DNA of 48,076 nt from Candidatus Heimdallarchaeota archaeon (GTDB taxonomy: Archaea; Asgardarchaeota; Heimdallarchaeia; Heimdallarchaeales; JAJRWK01). The notes beneath the pieces were generated by a model. It had not been told where the DNA came from. It was given only the letters and a program-made list of their open reading frames with translations, and did not search any database. A program made the position numbers and the translations under genes. Positions 1 through 8,473 of this stretch are shown here, in pieces. The stretch spans positions 1 through 48,076 of the forward strand of contig JALTMP010000232.1 in assembly GCA_027001645.1 (NCBI GenBank), read 5' to 3'. Position 1 is the stretch's first letter. Every line of letters starts with the position of its first letter.

Positions 1-1759
1 CAGGCTCATCAAATAATGCGGTACTAACAGCGAGGAGAGTATAAAACCATCCTCTTGTCTGGTCAATCGCTTCTGTGATGAAGTCATATGGAAATGTCCC
101 CTTGAACATTTCATTGTTTTCGAAGGGGTAGTGGTATTGGGCAAATGAGGCAGATCCACTATCATACCAGCAATCAATTACGAATTCTTCCCTTTTCATA
201 GTTCCATCGCATTGAGGGCAACCATAGGTGATTTGGTCGACCCATGGCCTATGAAGCTCAAAGTCCTTGGGCAATGAACCAGCCTTTTCTTCAAGTTCCT
301 TCTTACTACCAAGAGCCTCTTGGTGACCACATGAGTCACAAGTCCACACAGGTAACGGTGTTCCCCAAAAACGAGTTCGGGAAAGATTCCAGTCTGCAAC
401 ATTTTCAAGCCACTTGCCGAACCGTCCGTGTTTCAAGTGGTCAGGAACCCATTGAATTAGTTCATTATTCTTAAGCAAATTGTCTCGCAGTTTGCTCATG
501 CCGATGAACCATGAATCGATGCCATAGTAGAGGAGAGGGGATTTGCAACGCCAGCAATGAGGATAAGAGTGCTCATATGTTTCTTTCTTCAAGAGTTTTC
601 TTTCTTTTTCGAGTTTCTTGATTATGAATGGATCAGCGTCCTTTACAAACTTCCCTGCAAAGTCGGTTATTCGTTCGTCAAATGTCCCATCTTCCTTGAC
701 AGGTCGGAGTACTGTAACTCCATATCTTCGGCCTGTTTCGGCATCCTCTGCACCAAATGCAGGAGCACTGTGAACGATTCCAGTTCCTTCATCTAGAGTG
801 ACGTAAGTATCAAGAGAAACGAAATAGCCTTTATCCACTTCTTTTTCCAGATATGGGAATAAAGGTTCATATCGCTTTCCTTCTAATTCAGCCCCCTTGA
901 AAACTTTGAGAGGCTTGATTTTCTTGCCAAAAACCACTTCGATCCTTTCCTTGGCAAGGATATACTTTTCTCCATCATGTTTGACAAGAGCGTAATCATA
1001 ATCAGGATGAACTGTTAGCATTACGTTTGAGATTAGGGTCCAAGGGGTGGTAGTCCATGCCAAGAAATAAACTGGATCATCATCAGGAAAGTCAAGAGCT
1101 TTGAATTTAACAGTGATTGCGGGATCTTTGACTTCCTTGTAACCTAAAGCAAGTTCATGGGTGGACAAGGTCGTTCCACACCTAGGACAATAAGGAGCTA
1201 CTTTTACTCCTTTGTACAACAGCCCCTTTTCCCACAATTGTTTCAATGACCACCAAACACTCTCAATATAGTCATCACTCATGGTTAGGTAGGGATTATC
1301 CATATCCAACCAAAATCCAATTCTCTCGGTCAGCGTTCTCCATTCTTTTTCATACCGTAGCACAGATTCCCTACATTTGCGATTGAATTTGTCTATGCCA
1401 TAATCCAGAATTTGTTGTTTTTTGGTAAATCCTAGCTCCTTTTCAACTTCGATCTCAACGGGCAACCCATGACAATCCCATCCAGCTTTTCTGGGTAATA
1501 CTTGTTTACCATTCATGGTCTGAAAGCGAAGCATCGCGTCCTTATAGACCCGCGTTAGAGCATGGCCCATGTGTGGTAAGCCATTTGCGGTGGGCGGACC
1601 CTCAAGCCAAGCAAAAACAGGCGAACCGTTCCGGTTTTTTTGGGATTTTTCAAAAATATGTTCTTGCTTCCAGAATTCCAAGATCTTGGTTTCGACTTCT
1701 GGGAGTTTTGAGATGGAAGGAACTGCGTCAAATTTAGTCTGTTCTGATTGTTCGGTCAA
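1..1759 (-). CDS. ileS: Isoleucyl-tRNA synthetase, 5' part (runs off the left edge)
   Basis: Class I aminoacyl-tRNA synthetase that charges tRNA-Ile. Reading the minus strand from a TTG at 1759 gives an open frame of about 586 codons with no stop before the window edge. The N-terminus carries the class I signature GPPTANGLPHMGHAL (HIGH box as HMGH), followed by a W-D-C-H-G-L-P-V-E block typical of IleRS, cysteine pairs of the CP1 editing region, and near the edge the D-Q-T-R-G-W-F-Y-T-L block that precedes the KMSKS loop. KMSKS and the anticodon-binding domain lie outside the window. The TTG start is supported by a strong Shine-Dalgarno (GGAGGTG, rc of 1767-1773) seven bases upstream; the first in-frame ATG would fall inside the HMGH motif. 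A ValRS is less likely from the motif wording. Confidence 0.93.
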   Translation of the reverse strand, partial: MTEQSEQTKFDAVPSISKLPEVETKILEFWKQEHIFEKSQKNRNGSPVFAWLEGPPTANGLPHMGHALTRVYKDAMLRFQTMNGKQVLPRKAGWDCHGLPVEIEVEKELGFTKKQQILDYGIDKFNRKCRESVLRYEKEWRTLTERIGFWLDMDNPYLTMSDDYIESVWWSLKQLWEKGLLYKGVKVAPYCPRCGTTLSTHELALGYKEVKDPAITVKFKALDFPDDDPVYFLAWTTTPWTLISNVMLTVHPDYDYALVKHDGEKYILAKERIEVVFGKKIKPLKVFKGAELEGKRYEPLFPYLEKEVDKGYFVSLDTYVTLDEGTGIVHSAPAFGAEDAETGRRYGVTVLRPVKEDGTFDERITDFAGKFVKDADPFIIKKLEKERKLLKKETYEHSYPHCWRCKSPLLYYGIDSWFIGMSKLRDNLLKNNELIQWVPDHLKHGRFGKWLENVADWNLSRTRFWGTPLPVWTCDSCGHQEALGSKKELEEKAGSLPKDFELHRPWVDQITYGCPQCDGTMKREEFVIDCWYDSGSASFAQYHYPFENNEMFKGTFPYDFITEAIDQTRGWFYTLLAVSTALFDEP

Positions 1760-1766
1760 GTTTGTA

Positions 1767-1863
1767 CACCTCCAAAATCATCGAGTCCTAGGATGGATTC
1801 TCCTTTAAAGTGAAGAAAAAATAAATGATTATTACTGGAGACGAATTTGGCGATCCATCCTAG
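1767..1863 (-). promoter_or_regulatory. ileS upstream region: Shine-Dalgarno, TATA-like box and 11-bp inverted repeat
   Basis: Seen directly: GGAGGTG (rc of 1767-1773) as ribosome binding site; a CTTTAAAG box at 1802-1809; and a perfect 11-nt inverted repeat, CTAGGATGGAT at 1788-1798 and ATCCATCCTAG at 1853-1863, flanking that box. The arrangement could place an operator or RNA hairpin around the ileS promoter. Function is inference. Confidence 0.4.
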
Positions 1864-2021
1864 AATTTCACCAAGAGTTAATTTGTTATGACATTTTAAA
1901 GGCTTTCCAATTTAGTTAGGACTTTGTAAATGGTACAGAGAAGGCAGACATTTGCAACACAGCGATGCATAAAGGATAGGTGTCAAAATCAATAATAGTT
2001 CTGAACCCAAGACTTCAATGA

Positions 2022-2657
2022 ATGAGAGGAATTGAAATTTTACTTAATTGTGCAACGTCCGCAGACGGATTTCTTGGGAAAAAGGGTGAGGAAACAAAAC
2101 TTAGCAATGAAGAAGATTGGCGGCAAGTCCATCTTCTAAGAGAAGCGTTTGATGTGATTTTAGTTGGGGCAGGCACAATCAGAACCGATAATCCATCCCT
2201 TTGTGTCAAAAAAAAGTGGATCGGACGAACTCCAAATAGGCATCCACATAGGTGTGTTCTTACAATATCTGGAAATATTCCTGCAAATGCCAAAGTTTTT
2301 GATACGCGTGCCCCTACAACAGTATTTTCTTCATCCGAGGGAAAAAAGATATTGCGTAAAAAAGGGATTGACGAACGAGCCGAGATAATCGAAATCAGTC
2401 CGGAAAACACTGTTGAGGCAATTGTGAAATGGATGAAATCAAAAAACTATAAGAGCCTCTTTGTTGAAGGAGGAAGCAGAATATTCACCTTATTCTTGCA
2501 ATCAAACCTTAGGCTGAGATTTAGGGTTTTTAGATCACCGCTGTTCCTCGGAGGAGCTAACAATGTTCCTTTAGTCTCGGATTTATTTGCAGATCTTAGG
2601 AGAGTTAGGACGTACTTGTTGGGAAACGGAACAGTGGATCTTTATGAAAAAACCTAG
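2022..2657 (+). CDS. arfC: RibD C-terminal-type reductase (2,5-diamino-6-ribosylamino-pyrimidinone 5'-phosphate reductase)
   Basis: Likely NADPH-dependent reductase of the archaeal/fungal riboflavin branch, which reduces the ribosylamino side chain before deamination. The 211-aa protein matches the length of stand-alone RibD_C (DHFR-like) proteins. Visible features are an N-terminal strand followed by A-T-S-A-D-G (substrate/NADP region), V-G-A-G-T-I-R-T-D-N-P about residue 50, and F-V-E-G-G-S-R about residue 145, all characteristic of this family. An out-of-frame ATG lies four bases before the chosen start; no clear Shine-Dalgarno is present. It sits alone between divergent ileS and a convergent Nudix gene. 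A bifunctional RibKL enzyme later in the window fits a complete flavin route. A generic DHFR-like reductase remains possible. Confidence 0.82.
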   Translation: MRGIEILLNCATSADGFLGKKGEETKLSNEEDWRQVHLLREAFDVILVGAGTIRTDNPSLCVKKKWIGRTPNRHPHRCVLTISGNIPANAKVFDTRAPTTVFSSSEGKKILRKKGIDERAEIIEISPENTVEAIVKWMKSKNYKSLFVEGGSRIFTLFLQSNLRLRFRVFRSPLFLGGANNVPLVSDLFADLRRVRTYLLGNGTVDLYEKT

Positions 2658-2668
2658 ACGAAGAGCCT

Positions 2669-3109
2669 TCAAAATTGTGAAAAGTTCAGACTAGAAAATA
2701 GTTCTAACCCAATTGTTCTAACGTTAGGGAATATGTTCAATGATTTTGATAGCTTGTCGGCGTCAAAAATAGATACCGTTTCGCTTATTTTGGGAGATTC
2801 GCTGGTTTTGGCTACATAGATAAAATCTAGGTGATAATGATCTTGCTCAATTTGCTCTTCGAGAATGCGATATGGTTCAGGAAGAGACTTCGCTCTTGAA
2901 TCATAATAAACCGCTGGTTTTGTTAGGAGAAATGTTACGTTTTGGATTCCGGTTTCCTCATTAATCTCGCGAACTGCTGCTTCGTGAGGGGCTTCATTAG
3001 GTTCCACATGTCCTCCGGGAGGTAGCCAAGAATTCAGTTTGTCATGCCAGACAAGCACTAGCTTGTCTTTGTAAAAGAGATAAGTCGTCGAGGTAAAATG
3101 GCGGATCAT
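2669..3109 (-). CDS. Nudix hydrolase
   Basis: A 146-aa Nudix-fold protein that hydrolyses a nucleoside-diphosphate-linked substrate with Mg2+. The Nudix box is complete: G-G-H-V-E-P-N-E followed by A-A-V-R-E-I-N-E-E-T-G-I (residues about 31-53), matching GX5EX7REUXEEXGU. The substrate cannot be told from the sequence; a short C-terminal helix follows. The gene is convergent with the RibD-type reductase (11-base gap) and divergent from the flavoprotein at 3213. Housecleaning of damaged nucleotides is a common family role, and a role in flavin-nucleotide metabolism would be speculation from the neighbour. Confidence 0.88.
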   Translation of the reverse strand: MIRHFTSTTYLFYKDKLVLVWHDKLNSWLPPGGHVEPNEAPHEAAVREINEETGIQNVTFLLTKPAVYYDSRAKSLPEPYRILEEQIEQDHYHLDFIYVAKTSESPKISETVSIFDADKLSKSLNIFPNVRTIGLELFSSLNFSQF

Positions 3110-3212
3110 CTCTTGATGCCTATTAATGGACGTATTTTAGAATTTGGAACATGGGCTTATGTGAACCCGATTCTTGCTGAAAGGGAAAATAGGGAATACA
3201 TGAACGTTTTTT

Positions 3213-4625
3213 ATGATAAAAGTAGATTCAGTGCCCATGTCAGAAGCAAATGATGCAAAGCACTTTGATTTGATTTCGATAGGAAGTGGCTCCGCGGGTA
3301 GGAAAGTAGCAGTAGTTCTCAAAAGAGCAGGCTGGAACACGGCGCTGGTAGAAGGAAGGGTTGATGATCACTTTGGTGGGACATGCATCAACACGGGGTG
3401 CATACCAACAAAAGCTCTTGTTGAAGCTGCACATAATGGCTATTCCTTCACACAGGCAAAAGAACATGAAAGAAAAATTGTTGAAAGAATACGAAAAGGA
3501 ACCCTACGTCATGTGGAAGAAAGAGTGGGTGTTCCGGTTATCCGGGGATATGCTTCATTCGTGGATGATCACACCATCGAGGTGAATGGCGAAAAATACT
3601 CTGCAGACTACTTCGTTGTCGCAACAGGAAGTGAACCAGCCATTCCTCCAATCAAAGGAATTGACAAAGTAAACTATAGTACCAATGAGGATATCTTGAA
3701 ATTGGAAAAACCTCCAAAGCATTTGCTAATAATTGGAGGAGGCAGGATCGGTCTTGAATTTGGACAAATGCTTCATAAATTCGGTTCAGATGTAACGATC
3801 TTTGAGGGAATGCCGCAAATACTACCTGGCGAGGACAGAGAGATGGCTGATGCTCTAAAAGAGCATCTTACATCATTGGGAATTAAGATTTTTACAGGGC
3901 GATTTGTTGATGAAGTAAAGGAGGTCGTCAAAGATGATGGTTCTAGGGAGTTTGAAGTCCATCTTTACGAAGGAGAAAATGCGGGAGTCTATAAGGGAGA
4001 CATGCTTTTAGTTTCAACCGGCAGAAAGCCGAGAATTGGTCCATTGAAGTTAGAAAACGCAGGAGTTGAAGTTGAAAAGGGCGCCATTAAGGTCAATGAA
4101 TTTCTTCAGACTAATAAGCCACACATATTTGCAATAGGTGATGTGGTTGGCAATCCCATGTTTACAAACTGGGCAGCATTTCAAGCTGGTGTCCTAATCA
4201 AGAATTTGAAGAAGTCGAAAACAAGATCCGATGACTGGAAACCACTTGTCGCACCTAGCATTCCTCGAATAACCTTTACGGTTCCAGAACTGGCTTCCGT
4301 AGGACTCACTGAAGAAGAGGCAAGAGAAAGATATGGAGAGAAAGTCGTTGTATACAAATTCTATAACAAGTGGCTTGGCAAATCAATGATTGTCAATGAT
4401 TGGGTTGGATTCCTTAAAGGAATCGGGATCAAGGGTTCAAATGAAATCATCGGTGCTCATCTATGGGGAGTCCGAACAGCGAGTCTAGTTCAAATGTTAG
4501 TCCTCGCTAGAGACAACGGGTTAGGATGGAAAGAACTTGGAGAAATGATTTATGGCCATCCAGTTTTGGCAGAAGGCATTGAGGCACTAGGCAACAACAT
4601 GACTAGACTCACACAAGCAGAATAA
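3213..4625 (+). CDS. FAD-dependent pyridine nucleotide-disulfide oxidoreductase (Lpd/mercuric reductase-like)
   Basis: Class I flavin disulfide reductase of 470 aa. In order: the FAD dinucleotide fold G-S-G-S-A-G (24-29), the redox pair C58-x4-C63 in GGTCINTGCIPTKAL, a second A-T-G-S loop, an NAD(P)H fold (I-I-G-G-G-R-I-G-L-E-F), the G-D-V FAD motif, and a C-terminal dimerisation domain ending G-H-P-V-L-A-E, which supplies the partner-subunit His and Glu. There is no N-terminal lipoyl or HMA domain and no C-terminal vicinal Cys pair, so mercuric reductase proper is unlikely. No 2-oxoacid dehydrogenase genes are adjacent, so dihydrolipoamide dehydrogenase is only one possibility. ATG 3237 is an alternative start. 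Confidence 0.85.
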   Translation: MIKVDSVPMSEANDAKHFDLISIGSGSAGRKVAVVLKRAGWNTALVEGRVDDHFGGTCINTGCIPTKALVEAAHNGYSFTQAKEHERKIVERIRKGTLRHVEERVGVPVIRGYASFVDDHTIEVNGEKYSADYFVVATGSEPAIPPIKGIDKVNYSTNEDILKLEKPPKHLLIIGGGRIGLEFGQMLHKFGSDVTIFEGMPQILPGEDREMADALKEHLTSLGIKIFTGRFVDEVKEVVKDDGSREFEVHLYEGENAGVYKGDMLLVSTGRKPRIGPLKLENAGVEVEKGAIKVNEFLQTNKPHIFAIGDVVGNPMFTNWAAFQAGVLIKNLKKSKTRSDDWKPLVAPSIPRITFTVPELASVGLTEEEARERYGEKVVVYKFYNKWLGKSMIVNDWVGFLKGIGIKGSNEIIGAHLWGVRTASLVQMLVLARDNGLGWKELGEMIYGHPVLAEGIEALGNNMTRLTQAE

Positions 4626-4770
4626 TAGTGAAGCCTAGGCAACACCATGATTGAAAATCTTCTTCCAGACCTCTCTGCTTTTTGTGATCTTATTTTTCTT
4701 GGGACACCCCGTAATGGAAAGAAGTCAATATTGCTTCAGTGACGATTTAGGCAGACACGGATGGCAAGGG

Positions 4771-4777
4771 ATAAAAG
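4771..4777 (+). promoter_or_regulatory. Candidate TATA box of the SRP RNA gene
   Basis: ATAAAAG at 4771-4777 lies 27-33 bases before the base-paired 5' end of the SRP RNA (4804), the expected spacing for archaeal TBP/TFB. Purine-rich bases precede it. Inference from position. Confidence 0.5.
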
Positions 4778-4803
4778 AGCCATGGGAAAATGTAGCATGT
4801 CAT

Positions 4804-5140
4804 CTGCGCTCGGGGTTACTACGCACGCCGGGGGGTTCGGCCTCCCCTGGAAGCTGGAAATGGTCGATATGCCAGGGCGTGAGCGGGGTTCAAGGTCCTC
4901 CTAACCCGTTGAAGAGCGCGGGAAGAACAATGAAGCCTGGCACTAGCAAACGGGCCGCGCCGCGAGGCTTTCTCGGAGGAGAAAGTTAGAAGCGGCTTAG
5001 GCCAAACCGGGTCAGGGCCGGAAGGCAGCAGCCCTAAGGCCGGCGGTTCGTGCTGCTAGAGCGCTGGGCAGAGGGAACCCGTGCACACCCAACGGGGGTT
5101 GGAGGATCGAGGCTCCGCCGCGTAGCCTAGACGAGCGCAG
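4804..5140 (+). ncRNA. ffs: Signal recognition particle RNA (7S RNA)
   Basis: RNA scaffold of the SRP, which delivers nascent membrane proteins to the translocon. The diagnostic domain IV (helix 8) is at 5009-5037: GGGTCAGGGCC, a GGAA tetraloop at 5020-5023, then GGCAGCAGCCC with the conserved asymmetric loop that binds SRP54. The ends were set by pairing: CTGCGCTCG (4804-4812) is the exact reverse complement of CGAGCGCAG (5132-5140), and CTACGC/GCGTAG extends this helix 1, an archaeal feature. The length of about 337 nt is slightly above the usual archaeal 300. GC content is much higher than the surroundings, as expected for a structured RNA. Open frames crossing this region are not genes. 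Confidence 0.95.
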
Positions 5141-5169
5141 AATGATTACTATTTGAAGGACTGGAAAAA

Positions 5170-5445
5170 ATGACTGGAGAGAGCATCGCTCAATGGAAAG
5201 CAAGCGCAGAAGACGCGTTTCGAATGCTCATTTATTTCTCAGTAATATATTTGATCGGATATTATGTGATCATATATCCCTTGAGCTTTCTGCTTGCAAA
5301 TTCCCCCATATTTCAAGGTTTGGTTCCCATTTTATATGCAGTAATTATCGTATACGGTGTATTCTTAGCCATTGCAAAAATGCTACATGACGTGCTCGGA
5401 AACCCAGAAAATCGTGGGTTAGAACCTCTGAAGATCAAACCCTAA
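5170..5445 (+). CDS. Small two-helix membrane protein, function unknown
   Basis: A 91-aa protein with two predicted membrane helices (about residues 19-42 and 49-69) joined by a short loop, an amphipathic N-terminus and a polar C-terminal tail ending in lysines. No family recognised. The start follows a purine-rich stretch (GAAGGACTGGAAAAA). It begins 30 bases after the SRP RNA and ends one base before the first ATG of the MBL hydrolase, suggesting co-transcription with it. Hydrophobic, well-structured composition argues for a real gene, though no function can be given. Confidence 0.7.
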   Translation: MTGESIAQWKASAEDAFRMLIYFSVIYLIGYYVIIYPLSFLLANSPIFQGLVPILYAVIIVYGVFLAIAKMLHDVLGNPENRGLEPLKIKP

Positions 5446-5446
5446 C

Positions 5447-6286
5447 ATGGAAAGGGTGATGGAAATTACGGCTATCTCCCATGCCGAATCATGGTTCCAA
5501 ATTCTGCGTATTGATAAATGGGTTTATGCGCTCAGAGAACGGTTGGATTGGATAGACCCTAGATTTCTCACAATGTTTGCAAATAATTATCTCATCATCG
5601 GCGAGAAAAAGGCAGCCCTTATTGATACAGGAATTGGGATTCACAGCATCAAAAAGGCAGTTAAACCCCTTATAAAGGATAAGGAAATATTCGTTTTCAA
5701 TACACATCATCACTTTGATCATGTTGGAAATAACCACGAATGGCCGAGAATTTATGTCCACAAATTTGACCTTCATAGAGTAGCGCTTCCCGAGGAACTT
5801 ATTTTTCTTAGAACTTCAGACGGAGTCTTTTCTGATGAATTTCTCAAGAAGGGAGGGGTTACAAAACCAGCAGATGAACATTATCCCCTAATAGGGGGGG
5901 AAGTTTTTGAATTAGGTGGCATTGATCTAAGAGTTATTCACTCGCCAGGACACACACCGGGATCAATCAGCATATCTACATCAAGGAAACACTTAATCGC
6001 TGGTGATACCATTCACAATGGATCAATATACCTCCCTCCAAAAGAAACCCTGAATAGCTATTCTCATTCATTAAATTCCTTAATTGAAGAAGTGATTCGA
6101 GAACAGAAGTGCACTGTTCTTGGGGGACACGAAGAACCGATAGTTGCTCAAGAAAACATTGAGTTGCTAGGCCAGATTGTCCAGAATTGGCAAAAAATAA
6201 GTAATGAAAAAAGGCAAAAATATAATGATTTTCTCAAGGCACACATTCTAAGTTACCCTCCATTTAAATTCGTTATCCCAGATTGA
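5447..6286 (+). CDS. Metallo-beta-lactamase-fold hydrolase
   Basis: A 279-aa MBL-fold metal hydrolase. The zinc motif T-H-H-H-F-D-H is at residues 86-92, followed by S-P-G-H-T-P-G-S (third histidine), A-G-D-T (bridging Asp) and a late G-G-H. An L-I-D-T-G turn before the metal motif is typical. The substrate is unknown; the family includes glyoxalase II-like, lactonase-like and RNA-processing enzymes, but beta-CASP or tRNase Z features are not visible. The first ATG (5447) follows the previous stop by one base; ATG 5459 with GGGTG just upstream is an equally good start. Probably in one transcript with the small membrane protein. Confidence 0.85.
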   Translation: MERVMEITAISHAESWFQILRIDKWVYALRERLDWIDPRFLTMFANNYLIIGEKKAALIDTGIGIHSIKKAVKPLIKDKEIFVFNTHHHFDHVGNNHEWPRIYVHKFDLHRVALPEELIFLRTSDGVFSDEFLKKGGVTKPADEHYPLIGGEVFELGGIDLRVIHSPGHTPGSISISTSRKHLIAGDTIHNGSIYLPPKETLNSYSHSLNSLIEEVIREQKCTVLGGHEEPIVAQENIELLGQIVQNWQKISNEKRQKYNDFLKAHILSYPPFKFVIPD

Positions 6287-6401
6287 TCAAGACTACATAT
6301 ATTTACTCACGCACAAAAAAATTGTCTACACCATTACTGCGCCGGTGGCCAATAGAAAAACTTCAAACAATAATTGACCCATTTTACAATTGGGACGGTC
6401 A

Positions 6402-7490
6402 ATGAAAGAAACACTTACGGTTGAATTTCTTGTTGATATGAAGGGAAAAATCCATGAACAATTTGAAGTTGAAAAACCCCGATTTCTCCGGAAAACAGAT
6501 ATTGCTAGTCTTGATGACCAGAGATTAGTAGCAATCCCAGCTCTTGTAAATGGCCATGTTCACTCTGCCGACTTTAAGTTGATCAGCAAGGGGTATGGAA
6601 AAAACACAAGCGCACTAGTGGGAAAAAATGGGTTGAAAAAGGAACTACTAGCGAAACTAACAGTCGAGGAACAAAGGGATACAATTCGACAATTTGTAAG
6701 AAAAAGCAAGACAGAAGGTAGTTTTGTTGTCTTTGATTTTCGCGAGGGAGGGGTTGAAGGATCCCGCATAGCCAGAGAAGCATCAAGAGAAGAAGAAATC
6801 CAGTACTTCATATTAGGAAGAACCTCTGAAACGGAAGAAATAGAACAACTAAGCAAATGGGCCGATGGTATAGGCATTCCCGATGCAACTCGTTGGGATC
6901 GACAAAAAATAGAGGAGATGATTGAACAAGCAAAAAGCATGGGTCTATTCACCGCAATCCACGTTTCTGAGACAAAAAAAGCAAGAAACAGATTCTTGGA
7001 ACGAGAAGGGGAATCAGATATTGAGTTTGCTCTAGACCTTGGCATCGACATGTTGGTGCATCTCACTCACGCAACACAACGAGACTTAGAGTTGCTCATC
7101 AGATCAGAAGCAATACCAGTTTTTTGTCCTCGGTCGAATGCATACTTGTCAAATGGTGCGCCCCCCATTTCTAGATTTCTTGAGAAGAACACACCATTCC
7201 TGTTAGGCACGGATAATGTCTTCATATCTTCGCCCAATTTGTTTCGAGAAGCGGATTTCTTAGCACGAATAAATGAGGAAAAAAAGAACAAAGATATCCA
7301 ACTAATTTTCCAAGCCATCACAGGAACACACCCAAAACTAACTGGCCGGCTCGGAAAGAAACTTCCAGCGTTCAAACACGAGAAATATTTGATTCTAACC
7401 TATCCATATGGTCTCGATAAAGAGGATCTTTTAGCATGGATTGTTCTTCATTCTCATCCGGGGAACGTTATAGGATATTTTGCGAGATGA
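6402..7490 (+). CDS. Amidohydrolase-superfamily protein
   Basis: TIM-barrel metal-dependent hydrolase related to cytosine/chlorohydrolase deaminases. Numbering from ATG 6402: H52-x-H54 after strand 1 (N-G-H-V-H), H187 in A-I-H-V-S-E, H220/H223 in V-H-L-T-H, and D271 in L-G-T-D-N. This set resembles single-metal (subtype III) deaminases. The E that usually follows the third His (H-x-x-E) is present, supporting a deaminase or hydrolase reaction, but the substrate is unknown. The open frame extends upstream to a TTG at 6390; the ATG four codons later is preferred, with GGGACGG shortly upstream. It stands alone, 100 bases after the MBL gene. Length 362 aa, slightly short for the family (400-450). 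Confidence 0.8.
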   Translation: MKETLTVEFLVDMKGKIHEQFEVEKPRFLRKTDIASLDDQRLVAIPALVNGHVHSADFKLISKGYGKNTSALVGKNGLKKELLAKLTVEEQRDTIRQFVRKSKTEGSFVVFDFREGGVEGSRIAREASREEEIQYFILGRTSETEEIEQLSKWADGIGIPDATRWDRQKIEEMIEQAKSMGLFTAIHVSETKKARNRFLEREGESDIEFALDLGIDMLVHLTHATQRDLELLIRSEAIPVFCPRSNAYLSNGAPPISRFLEKNTPFLLGTDNVFISSPNLFREADFLARINEEKKNKDIQLIFQAITGTHPKLTGRLGKKLPAFKHEKYLILTYPYGLDKEDLLAWIVLHSHPGNVIGYFAR

Positions 7491-7653
7491 GAGTCGAGTT
7501 GTTGGTTTTTTAAAGGAAGATTGCTTGAATGGGAACAAAACATTCCGATAGACAAGAAAAAGCATCCTTCAAGAAAAAATCAACTTTCAAGTGAAGGAAA
7601 GGATTTTCGCATTGATTTTTGAGAAAATTCCAGCCATTTCATAATTATTATAT

Positions 7654-7698
7654 CATATAAAAAAAGAGGGCTTTTAGAGAAGATCATTTGTTGGGTGA
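7654..7698 (+). promoter_or_regulatory. Promoter and ribosome binding site of the cis-prenyltransferase gene
   Basis: A CATATAAAAA box (7654-7663) in an AT-rich stretch predicts a start of transcription near 7686-7690. GGGTGA (7693-7698) then lies five bases before the ATG at 7704. Inference from archaeal promoter spacing. Confidence 0.5.
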
Positions 7699-7703
7699 AA
7701 TGA

Positions 7704-8471
7704 ATGCAGTCAGTCCTAGCCCCTGCTTACGTTGTCTACACTAGAAAATTGCTTAGCCAAATCTCTCAAGGACCGATTCCGAGGCATATTGGTATCATCT
7801 TGGACGGAAACCGCCGATATGCAGCGTTCAAAGGGATTGATTATGCAACGGCATATGAACAAGGAGCAAAAAAGCTCGAAGAAGTCCTAGAATGGTGCTG
7901 GGACTTAGACATCAAAGTAGTTTCTGTTTGGGTGTTTTCCACGGAGAATTTTAATCGTTCAAAGGAACAAGTAGAGCTCATCATGAAAATGGCAAAGGAG
8001 AAAATGAGAAAGCTCAGAGAAGATAAGAAAACACACGAAAGAAAAGTCAAGGTGATCGTTTCGGGTGCTCGAGATCTTTTGCCTCCCGAATTGATCGAAG
8101 AAATAGAGCTTACTGAAAGAGCCACGGCAAACTACGACCAGCGTATCTTAAACATATTATTAGCCTATGGTGGTAGAAGAGAAATTACAGATGCTGTTAA
8201 GAACATTGCACGGCATGTGAAAAGAGGCGATCTAAACCCCGAGGAAATCTCAGAGGAGATAATTGCCAAGAACCTCTATACCGCAGGCCTTCCTGACCCC
8301 GATCTTATAATTAGAACAAGCGGTCAGGAACGACTGAGTGGTTTTCTTATGTGGCAAAGTGCATATTCTGAGTTCTATTTTGCAGAAGTCTTCTGGCCAC
8401 TGTTCCGAAAGATTGACCTATTGAGGGCAATTCGAACATATCAACAACGGACAAGGAATTTTGGAGCTTAA
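7704..8471 (+). CDS. uppS: Cis-prenyltransferase (polyprenyl diphosphate synthase, UppS family)
   Basis: Makes long-chain Z-polyprenyl diphosphate, the precursor of the dolichol-type carrier used for N-glycosylation and envelope glycans. The 255-aa protein has all family blocks: I-I-L-D-G-N-R-R-Y-A (catalytic Asp and the R-R form usual in archaea and eukaryotes), W-V-F-S-T-E-N-F (residues about 76-83), A-Y-G-G-R-R-E (154-160), P-D-L-I-I-R-T-S-G-Q-E-R-L-S-G-F (199-214) and Y-S-E-F-Y-F (221-226). The start is supported by GGGTGA; a second ATG four bases upstream is out of frame. It fits with the trans-prenyl synthase and HMG-CoA reductase elsewhere in the window. Monocistronic by context. Confidence 0.95.
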   Translation: MQSVLAPAYVVYTRKLLSQISQGPIPRHIGIILDGNRRYAAFKGIDYATAYEQGAKKLEEVLEWCWDLDIKVVSVWVFSTENFNRSKEQVELIMKMAKEKMRKLREDKKTHERKVKVIVSGARDLLPPELIEEIELTERATANYDQRILNILLAYGGRREITDAVKNIARHVKRGDLNPEEISEEIIAKNLYTAGLPDPDLIIRTSGQERLSGFLMWQSAYSEFYFAEVFWPLFRKIDLLRAIRTYQQRTRNFGA

Positions 8472-8473
8472 AA

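Noticed and set aside
2015-2410. 131-aa minus-strand frame
   Set aside because: Antisense shadow of the RibD-type reductase, whose protein has clear family motifs.
4651-5203. Open frames on both strands across the SRP RNA (112 aa plus; 63 aa minus)
   Set aside because: They lie within or across a structured RNA identified by its domain IV and helix 1; high GC removes stop codons by chance.
6560-7066. 168-aa minus-strand frame
   Set aside because: Antisense shadow of the amidohydrolase; Ser-rich low-complexity product.
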